DNA from: Cudoniella acicularis | Taxonomy: Eukaryota > Ascomycota > Leotiomycetes > Helotiales > Helotiaceae | Reading direction: 5' to 3' | DNA length: 10,804 bases | Assembly (NCBI GenBank): GCA_013054445.1 | Contig: JAAMPI010001751.1 | Location: forward strand, 1-10,804 | Part shown: piece after piece, positions 1-6,859 of the stretch | Position numbering within the stretch: the first letter of the stretch is position 1 | Layout of the letters: every line of letters begins with the position of its first letter | Position numbers and translations under genes: made by a program | The notes under the pieces: generated by a model | Seen by the model: the letters and a program-made list of their open reading frames with translations, nothing else | Told to the model about the DNA's origin: nothing | Databases searched by the model: none

Positions 1-816
1 TACCCCCCTCCTCATACTCCTCATCTTATACCCACTCCTCTCAAATGACGCCCTTAACGTTTTCCTCTCCTCATCTTTTTGCAAACATGACTCGATTATC
101 ATCGCCGGCCATAACATTATGCCTTCTAGCCACGACGGAGAAAGGGATAGGAGTGGAAAACATATTTCAGTACGGATTTCGATTTCAGAGAGAAGAGACG
201 CGCTGGTTGGGAAGGGGTGGAAAAAGGAGTGGAGATAGATGAGTAGGGCGTTTTGGTAGATTAAAGTCGAGAGACTTAGGAGGTTGAGCAAACTAGCAGA
301 TAAATGAGTCGGAAAACCTGAAGAAAATACCCTGAGTGTATCCGTATTTAATGTCAGACTCAATCTTTAATTGAGAAATAAATTACGAGTATTGAGTAAA
401 CATGCAGTCTGTGAGTTAATTTAGAACAGAAAACAAGTCTCTGTTCCTAATAATATGCCCGTACTATTGGGAGAAGAGAAGAGGAGTTTGGAAATCCGCA
501 CAAAATAGTAGCGTCCAGGAAAAACTATAAATACAACCTCATATTTCCCGTGGAAGGATAATTTATAAGTTCTCAGCGCTTTCTTGTGACTCGTAAGAGG
601 AGAAACTAGTATTGTATTGTACCTCGCTGTAAACACGCAAGTGTAGCTGCTCATTTGCTATTTGCGTAACTACAATTGTCTCAAACTTCTGTAGAATTAG
701 GAGAGATTGCTGAGTGCTAGTTTCATTTAGATTTCGATGTTTTCCCAAGGTGCGATCTGTTTGATCCCGCCGCTGTTGTGAAATGCCTTCCATTGGTGAA
801 CAGTGGACCCTGAGTT
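1..816. other. Non-coding stretch, no gene recognised
   Basis: I see no supported gene here. The left edge is strongly pyrimidine-rich on the plus strand (about 1-85) and purine-rich around 185-245, giving a loose, imperfect inverted similarity (ctcatctta... near 21 against the complement of ...agatgag near 235) that may only reflect base composition. The few open frames are short, overlap on both strands, and show no domain, signal peptide or splice pattern. Confidence 0.5.
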
Positions 817-1128
817 CTACTTCCAGGACACGATTTTCCGAACTTGCCCAGGCCAGTATGACGAGAAAATTCCAAGTATTGATTTGTACTTTTGCGTCTC
901 ATTCCAAACACTTCGAATTAACGCCAATCTTCGTTTTGGGCATAAATACCCTTCGCACAATATCCGGTGGAAGAGCACTGCCAGAGGATGCTCATGCGTG
1001 GCAGCGTGGACTTCTGTCAAATTTGCAAACTGCTCGCAGTTGAAATCCGCAAGCTCTTCATCAGCGGCATAAACATGGTAGCAAATGTCCAAACACAACG
1101 CCGAGATAGTGAGGCTTGCGGATTCCAA
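817..1128 (-). other. Weak 103-codon ORF, possible degraded gene fragment
   Basis: This minus-strand frame is open for 103 codons but begins at TTG, not ATG, so if it is coding it is an internal piece or a relic. The product has a YHVYAADEEL stretch followed some 55 residues later by RRLALIRSVW. That order loosely recalls the C-terminal half of fungal BTB proteins, where a VYxLADKY-like segment is followed by an LR-rich helix. The likeness is faint and unscored. Overlapping plus-strand frames of similar length (783-1072) argue against giving it much weight. It could equally be a chance open frame. Confidence 0.15.
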
Positions 1129-1158
1129 ACTCTCAAGTATCTGCCCAGGTTATTGACA

Positions 1159-1176
1159 GGATGTGGCTAACAAGAA
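1159..1176 (+). repeat. 18-nt direct repeat, copy 1
   Basis: The 18 bases starting ggatgtggctaac match 2201-2218 at 17 of 18 positions; the single difference is g here against a there. The flanking 19 bases keep only about half identity. At this copy the second copy's ATG is replaced by GTG, so no start codon is present in the corresponding frame. It may be a remnant of an old duplication. Confidence 0.5.
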
Positions 1177-2100
1177 ACTCACTAACAGAACTTACCCAGG
1201 GTCGACGTGGCTGCAATCTATATTCCTCCTCAAATCATACCTTTTGTGCGGTTTTACTTGGCGCGAAACGGATTTGTGTGCGGCTAGATCATTATTCGAG
1301 TTGGTCTCCGATGGATTCAAAAGGTGGATACAAAAGGTCGAAAGACATCGAGAAATATGAAGGAAGGTTTTTGGGGCAGCTACGGCGACAGCACTTGAGA
1401 ATTGAACCAAGAAGTTGGGGAGAGGGAGAATCTCAGAGAGCTAGAGTTTGTTTTCTTCACACTGGCACAATTAATGACGCTGCATATCGGGGGGAGGTTC
1501 ATTATAATATCATCCTGTCATTAGATACTGTTAGCTGTGACACTCTGTTGACTCTTTGGCCAATGGCTCCCAGATCCTCGCGACCGTGGTGGTAAATAGT
1601 TTCGAAGGGCAAAACGCACATATCCGTTGGGCTAATTATTTGGTACTCCGTATAGCGAACTGAGCCAGGCGGCACTCCCCAGAAAATTGAAAATTTTTGG
1701 AAAGTCCGGCTATTCTAAAACTTCATTACAGAAGCAAAGACAACAGACTGCCGGAAACTTCTAAAAACCCCTCCGAGCAGCTTGATCCTTCCACTAATCA
1801 CAAACACAAACATTAACTCGCAGTCATCGTCATTGTCTACATTAACTTCCTTAATTGGTTCTAGAGTCTCCCGACAATCACTGTTTTCCCAACACCAGTC
1901 TCCACATCCTAGCTCTGTTGTATTAGACATTTGTTGGAAAGTCGCATTTTACTAATTATTTTGGTCGAATTTTGAGAGAGCCCAAGGGTTGCGGAAATAG
2001 CAGGTACGTTCCGTGGCAAGAATGAGCTACTTGGGCTTCATGGTACTTCTTGCGAGAATTGTTCCAACTTCGCTGAAAAAAGGTACGCATATCCTTTCCA
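1177..2100. other. Intergenic or decayed stretch, no gene recognised
   Basis: Several frames of 65-160 codons cross this stretch on both strands, mutually overlapping. None shows a recognisable domain, a good start context with a TATA box, or an intron that would extend it. The longest (plus strand, 1116-1595) reads as compositionally random and ends in a low-complexity tail. Confidence 0.45.
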
Positions 2101-2105
2101 GCCCC

Positions 2106-2113
2106 TATAAATA
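2106..2113 (+). promoter_or_regulatory. TATA-box-like element
   Basis: A perfect TATAAATA preceded by a C-rich flank (gcccc). It stands about 100 nt before an ATG at 2205, which suits a fungal promoter with a transcription start near 2140. The coding sequence after that ATG runs only about 23 codons before a stop unless spliced at the GTATGT donor at 2254. The element is convincing as a string, but the gene it would serve is not. Confidence 0.3.
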
Positions 2114-2200
2114 CAGATCTGATTATCTATAGAGTCAAGACAGTCTGTTGCGAGAAAAAGTCCTGAACAGCAAAATATCATATTTCCTCACTTTTCGGAA

Positions 2201-2259
2201 GGATATGGCTAACAAGAAGTCTGCAACCAGAATTAACTCGAAATCTCCAACATGTATGT
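2201..2259 (+). other. Candidate orphan first exon with splice donor; 18-nt repeat copy 2
   Basis: The second copy of the 18-nt repeat (2201-2218) places an ATG at 2205 that opens MANKKSATRINSKSPT, a basic, Ser/Thr-rich N-terminus. A consensus fungal 5' splice site, GTATGT, follows at 2254. A CTAAC branch-like string at about 2348 with an AG at 2366 could close an intron of about 113 nt. I find no convincing second exon, because the sequence beyond runs into a G11 tract. This is either a decayed gene start or coincidence. Confidence 0.2.
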
Positions 2260-2950
2260 CTCTTACGAATACAATATAGCGGCTACAATGCAGGTTTACA
2301 CCACCCACGAAGCTCGAACACACATCACAAAAGCCTACCACATGCAGCTAACGACTGCGTCCAAAGGGCTTGGAACTTGGGGGGGGGGGAACAACCTTAA
2401 ACATTCGATGTTGGTTACGTTAGGAGGCACTTGATTATTGCTAAATCAGCAGGACTGGAACTTTTGTTACCATTTGTACAGAAAAAAACCTATCATCTTA
2501 GTTTTATAGCTGGATGACTTTGGGGAATCTGACTACTGGTGCACTTACCTCTTCCCAAAGATAAATATACGGTTTCGAGGGTGACGGATAACCAGGTAGC
2601 GGGTGCATAAAACACATGTCTATCCGTGATAGAGCGGTGTATAGTTTTAAGAGATATCGCAGACATTTCAAAATGGTGGAGGTTTTCCTGCATTCCTCTT
2701 CCCTATTTAAACCTGTAGAAACTTTCATTTATATCTAAATAAATGTTTACTTCACGCCATTTGAGTGCCTTAGAATTAGCGCTACCAGTTTTGCCAATAA
2801 ACTAGTCATCCAGTCATCCAATCATTAACAGAGGGTATTTCTCAGTCGACTGCCATCGGTCTAGATAAAGTTAACTTCGCACCCGATCTATGGCAGTATG
2901 GCTCCACATAAACGTAAATACAGTAGTTTAACTGAGCCCCTGCTGAGGGA
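2260..2950. other. Intergenic stretch with a G11 homopolymer
   Basis: No gene is supported. Notable strings are a run of 11 G at 2379-2389 and short near-repeats of catcca near 2807-2822. Minus-strand frames at 2493-2728 are short, have no recognisable domain and overlap one another in different frames. Confidence 0.45.
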
Positions 2951-2956
2951 ATTTAA

Positions 2957-3704
2957 TCAGGGGAATTTTCTTCTTCTAATAAAGAGGGCCATGGCAGCAG
3001 CGGCCTCCTCCTTCGCTTTTTCGATCTCTTCCTTCTTCTTCAAGATCGCTTTCAGCACGCCCAGACTGAAATTCCCATCATTCGCAGCAAATTTGTTGAA
3101 CTCCAATGTTTTGATCAACTCATCAATATGATTCCCAGTAATATCAAGAAATGATTCCCTCATCAAAGAATCAGATTCCGCGTATTCGCCCAGAGAAACT
3201 CCAATGATTCCCAAAATATCTTCGCGTGCCACGTCTTTGAGATAGAAGTTTCGTGCTTTGATTTTGCAAGCTGCTTCAGTCCAGGAACGTCGAGTTGGTC
3301 TGCTAGGATGTAAACTTTGGTATGGAAGATAATTGCTGAAGGTCCCCCAGTACTACCTTTCGAAGCTATTCCCTCCTTAGCCGTCGCCACGGGCGTCTCA
3401 GCTGTAGCTGCGCTTTCCGTCTCATTGTAACCGTCGGTGTAAAAGTATTCGATCATCGCCTGGACGACAGGAGGTTCGTTGGTAGAAAGGTCAATTTCTT
3501 TGGTCACACCTTCCTATTGATTGTCAGTATTCTATGATGGTTGACTTCGCGAAAAAAGCAGGTGTACCAGAAAACCCCATCCACAGCAGCTGCAAGCACA
3601 GTAGAGCGGGTATACACAATCGCGCGGTGTAGGTTGAAGATCCTGCCTTGGCAACGAATTGTGAAGTCCGAATATTTCTCGGATTGATGAAGACTGTAAA
3701 AGCG
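2957..3704 (-). pseudogene. BTB/POZ domain protein, frame-broken
   Basis: Read on the minus strand, three pieces together give a fungal BTB protein. Piece 1 (3704-3568) has the BTB opening: KYSDFTIRC, then HRAIVYTRSTVLAAAVDG. Piece 2 (3513 to about 3266) continues with EGVTKEIDLS, VVQAMIEYFYTDGY, an Ala/Thr-rich insert, then KVYILADQLDVPGLKQLAK. Piece 3 (about 3265-2957) is the C-terminal helical part (DSLMRESFLDI, LLKAILKKK-like) ending in a Lys/Glu coiled-coil-like tail. Such proteins often act as adaptors, for example for Cullin-3 ligases, but many fungal ones have no known role. The pieces do not join in one frame. There is a one-base slip at an A-run (3262-3265), a phase mismatch at the 3514-3567 intron, and a stop (TGA, 3705-3707) just before piece 1 with no start codon in that frame. 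The ATG at 3771 gives only 16 codons. It may be a pseudogene, or a real gene spoiled by sequencing errors. Confidence 0.7.
3514..3567 (-). other. Probable intron in the BTB gene
   Basis: On the minus strand a 54-nt intron with donor GTACAC at 3567, a CTGAC branch and a TAG acceptor ending at 3514 separates the two halves of the BTB domain exactly where homology breaks (…AVDGVF and EGVTKEIDL…). The acceptor side is textbook. The donor leaves the upstream exon in phase 2 while the downstream exon needs phase 0, so one base has been lost or miscalled near 3568, or a poorer donor (GTTTTC, about 7 nt earlier) is used. Confidence 0.55.
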
Positions 3705-3824
3705 TCAAATACAGTTCCACTCAAGAGGAGAGCTCGACTTGCCTCTGAATTGAAATCGCTAGGTCGGCCATGTTGCTCCTCGTTCGGCAATATTGAATGA
3801 CGACAGGGACATACTGACGAGTAA

Positions 3825-3840
3825 AAATACCTAGGTATTT
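3825..3840. promoter_or_regulatory. Perfect 16-bp palindrome
   Basis: The string aaatacctaggtattt is its own reverse complement over all 16 bases. It lies about 55 bp upstream of the ATG at 3771 on the minus strand, so in the promoter zone of the BTB gene, and its minus-strand continuation is TATA-like (aataaatac). A dimeric regulator site is possible. Chance is also possible, as nothing else nearby repeats it. Confidence 0.3.
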
Positions 3841-3841
3841 A

Positions 3842-5100
3842 TTATTCAAGTAGAGGAACACGTTTCGCGCAACGATGCAAACGGAAACTCAGGGATCAAG
3901 AAATAGCCACATGGTCACAGTAAGCTGCGTCTGCAGACAGCCGCTCCCGTTTGTTCTCCCGTTTGTTTCCCGCAAAAGCTACACCGGAAGCGTTGGGGCA
4001 GATTTAGAAGTTTAAAGAAGCTTTGAAGCATTTTCCCCAACTGGCTGAGTAGGTTCCTTGCCGTCAATATTTTATTCACCAGTTTTTCAGCACGATAATC
4101 AAAGCCAGTTGGATGTGATACAGTGCAAAGGATCTCGGTGTGGAATTATTCGTTTTACTACGCTTTTCGACCTTCAATACTTCCCTAGTATTTTCTATAG
4201 CTGCTTCTTTAGGAGCGTTGTTTCGCAATAAATTTCGTTTGAAATCATACGGGTTTGGAATTCAAGGCAGTGCCGAGCGTTCACAGCGAGGGCAACGGGA
4301 AGATACAGCATGCGTCACATATGCCACGTTGGTACCAAAAGCTCTTAGAGTGGCATATCGCATCAGATGATGATTTTCGAAACTAGAATATTTAGATTGA
4401 AAGAAATCCGACTTTATGGGATCGTCGGCTAATCCTGAATTATAAAGCCGAAGGCAGGAGGAGGAGAGGTAAATTGGAGGTTTGAAAGAACTAGCTTCCC
4501 TTTAAGACTGTGCGCAAGCTGAAGTTATGCAAACGAACTCAAGCATTCGTCTGCGCGATAGGCCTTTCTTCCCTCCTTCCGCAAGAAATTCGGACCTGCT
4601 TAAACTGTAATATTGTGGTTTGGTGTTGCCGAGGCGTTGCTAAGCGAACCCCTGAATTCCAACAGTTTGGCGGGTCTTTGTAAGAGGCACTTGAACCCAG
4701 AAATGTGCGCACCTTGCCCAGACCTCCGGTTGCAAAGCACAAGCATCCATCAGCCCCTCGAATCTTTCCTTGGAAAAAGTAACAATTTTCTTGGCGTTGC
4801 ACAACGCAATGCAGGTCAAAACTAGACGCCGCCTACCTAGCCCCTTTTCAACTTAATTGAATGCAGGGTAAACTAATTAAGCGAGCTCATAGGAACCTTG
4901 CAATCACCAACAACCACCCCGCGCGGATAATACCCCTCGATTCCTCAAACTTCGTTTCTTTCCTTGGCGTTTCGCCGTCAATCACAAAGCGCTGAAACTG
5001 GATCCTCTGCGATCCCAAACTGTGTGCTTTGATCATTCGCAATCTTATCAGTGGTCGAGCATCTGCCATCTGAAAGATCTCTAGGGAGACCCACTGATGC
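3842..5100. other. Gene-free intergenic stretch
   Basis: No gene is supported on either strand. Open frames are under 90 codons and have no recognisable domains. A two-copy 12-bp direct repeat (ctcccgtttgtt) lies at 3944-3967. The stretch separates the BTB gene from the secreted-protein gene and probably includes upstream regulatory DNA of one or both. Confidence 0.45.
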
Positions 5101-5474
5101 GCCCCGGGAATATTTAACGCTCCACTACCCCAGACCTTGTTGCCAAGATAAAATCACAAAAAACACCAGACGATCTGTTACCGCTGGTGTTACAATGCCC
5201 AAGTGATTACACAGTTGGGATTGTGTCTGTTGTACCTGAAATTTATGTCGGCCTTGGCAATGGCACCAAACGGTTCTTGGCGGGAGGTCGTGCAATCAGC
5301 CAGAATGGAAGTAATATATGAAGGCGTTGTTTCTGACCCAGAAGCATTCTCTCAACTACATCAATTACATTCTTTCAGCAAGCTTGCTTCTATTCTTCAG
5401 TCTTTTCTTCAAACAACCACGTTCCTTTCAATTTTATATCCAATTCGACGACTCCGCGAAGAACAAGTTCAAAA
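5101..5474 (+). promoter_or_regulatory. Upstream region and leader of the secreted-protein gene
   Basis: This stretch holds an AT-rich TATA-like string (taatatat) at 5312-5319, then a pyrimidine-rich tract at about 5360-5430 (ttctattcttcagtcttttc), which in filamentous ascomycetes typically lies around the transcription start. The leader before the ATG at 5475 ends in aaaa, a favourable start context. A CCCGGG site followed by aatattta is at about 5104-5116. A transcription start near 5345-5400 is an inference. Confidence 0.4.
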
Positions 5475-6504
5475 ATGATGTATACTTTCGTTACAATTGC
5501 CCTTTTGTGCTCGGCTGGTGTTTCCGAGGCCACTTCCATTGATCTCAGACCAAGAGTGCCTGGTAGCAACCTTGTGGATCGTCAATCATCAGATTCATCA
5601 CCTACATGCCTAGCTCCTGGTGTTCTGCAGAGTGCAAGCGCCTTGACTGGGCAAGAGCCAGGAACAGCAGGGATCAAACCAGGTCAAGCACCGTCAGATA
5701 CGTGAGTTTCCAATTCTCGTGCTTTTTTGTTTTTTATAGTAAATGGTCTAATGTTTTCTACTAGAGATGACGCAAACTTCATCAACTTCTGTGCGGGTGA
5801 GGTGATCACAAATGGGAAACAGATCACCACCGGATCTTGTAACGGCATTCCAATGGGACAAATTCCAGCTGTCGAAAACATGATATCCGCCATCATCACA
5901 AACCCATTGACCGGCGATGTTATCCCTGCAGATACAACCTTCAACATCTCCGTCCAAACTTCAAACCTCGTTGCGGGTTTTTTCACCAATCCTACAACAA
6001 ATTACTACACTGCACCCCAAGATTTAGACGCAAATGGAAACATTATCGGCCATTGCCATGTTACCGTTCAAAATATTGGAAGTCTAAAATCGACGACACC
6101 CCCTGACCCAAACGCATTCGTCTTCTTCAAAGGCATCGATGACGCCGGCAATGGCAATGGTCTCCTCCAAGCAACTGTTACAGGAGGACTCCCTTCCGGA
6201 ACATATCGGGTCTGCACCATGAACTCAGCCCAAAATCACCAGCCCGCCTCNTGACATGCCAATTGCACAACGAGGTGCACAAGATGACTGCAGCAAATTT
6301 GTTGTAGGCAATGGTGTTTTCACATCAACGGCTAGTGGGAGTCCCGCCAAGACTGCAACGAATTCTGCGGAAGAGGGAGCAACGACTGTCGTGACCTCCA
6401 AAGCTCCTGTAAGGACCGGCTTCCCTGGAAGACCCGGAAGCACTGGAAATGGTTTCGGAAGAGGAGGAAATCGTGGCGGGAGATTTGGACAGGGAAAGAG
6501 TTAG
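5475..6504 (+). CDS. Secreted protein of a conserved uncharacterised fungal family
   Basis: Two exons (5475-5701 and 5765-6504) encode about 321 residues if the N at 6251 is ignored. Residues 1-19 form a signal peptide with probable cleavage after VSEA, so the mature protein is likely extracellular. I recognise the core from a widespread family of secreted proteins in ascomycetes and basidiomycetes, sometimes misnamed ribosomal protein S17 in databases. Its marks are ANFINFC, GSCNGIPMGQIPA, TFNISVQTSNLVAGFFTNP, NIIGHCHVTVQ, FFKGIDDAGNGNG, GLPSGTYRVCTM and, after the N, MPIAQRGAQDDC. Six cysteines follow the signal peptide. No enzymatic activity is established for the family. The last about 28 residues are a Gly/Arg-rich tail with RGG repeats, unusual for a secreted protein. 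Read literally, TCN TGA stops the protein at residue 238, cutting off the conserved end. An assembly error is more likely than a true truncation. It converges on the dioxygenase gene. Confidence 0.85.
5702..5764 (+). other. Intron of the secreted-protein gene
   Basis: The 63-nt intron has donor GTGAGT, a CTAAT branch-like site 17-21 nt before the end of the intron, and acceptor CTAG. It interrupts a Thr codon (AC|A) in phase 2, and joining the exons gives the continuous SDTDDANFINFC segment expected of the family. An earlier AG (tatag, 5739) lies before the branch site and is unlikely to be used. Confidence 0.85.
6251..6251. other. Ambiguous base (N) that breaks the reading frame
   Basis: This is the only N in the window. 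The frame before it (through NHQP) and the frame after it (MPIAQRGAQDDC) differ by exactly one base. Leaving out the N restores a continuous frame with two ordinary residues at the junction, and both sides match the family. The N is therefore best read as a spurious inserted position rather than an unknown base. Confidence 0.8.
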
Positions 6505-6859
6505 ATCTCCCACAAGATAAGAGAAAGATTTAAATTTAGAAGTGGAGATTATGGAAATCTAGATATTCAGAACCCTGAGAGCGGTCGTTGATTCGGGGAG
6601 AAGCACTTCCACAGAAGATGTACTTATATGAATGAAAAAACAGAAAACGAGAACGAGTACAACCACAAACTTGCACACTTTAAGATCGCATCACTGAACC
6701 TTTTCTTCAATCTATTACTTGGAGCTCATTTTTCCATGGTGTCTCTGGAATGAAAATGTATTCAATAAAGCTGGGTTCACTCGTACTCTGGAGCAACTTG
6801 CCTCATATGGGTTGAAGTTCTAATCTAGCAAGGATTCTTGAAGTTTCTCAGCATCCATC
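6505..6859. other. Convergent 3' intergenic region
   Basis: This stretch lies between the stop codons of the secreted-protein gene and the dioxygenase gene, so it should hold both 3' untranslated regions. It is AT-rich and has no open frame of note. I find a canonical AATAAA only on the plus strand; no equivalent is visible for the minus-strand gene, which must use a variant signal. Overlapping antisense 3' ends are possible. Confidence 0.5.
6764..6769 (+). terminator. Polyadenylation-signal-like AATAAA
   Basis: AATAAA lies 260 nt after the stop codon of the secreted-protein gene, a plausible 3' UTR length in filamentous fungi. Fungal signals are degenerate, so cleavage could also occur earlier. 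Confidence 0.35.

Noticed and set aside
17..243. Possible terminal inverted repeat of a mobile element at the left edge
   Set aside because: The match is about 16 of 19 in pyrimidine-rich sequence, with no transposase, target-site duplication or second clear element end.
2898..3131. Plus-strand 77-codon ORF with an Ala/Ser/Phe-rich stretch resembling a membrane segment
   Set aside because: It is antisense to the Lys/Glu-rich C-terminal tail of the BTB gene; the hydrophobic run is what such a tail gives in reverse.
3524..3790. Minus-strand 88-codon frame overlapping the BTB gene
   Set aside because: It is read in a different frame from the KYSDFT...HRAIV BTB segment over the same bases, so it is a shadow frame.
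5684..5989. Minus-strand 101-codon frame over the second exon of the secreted-protein gene
   Set aside because: It is antisense to a well-supported exon, crosses the intron, and has no recognisable content.
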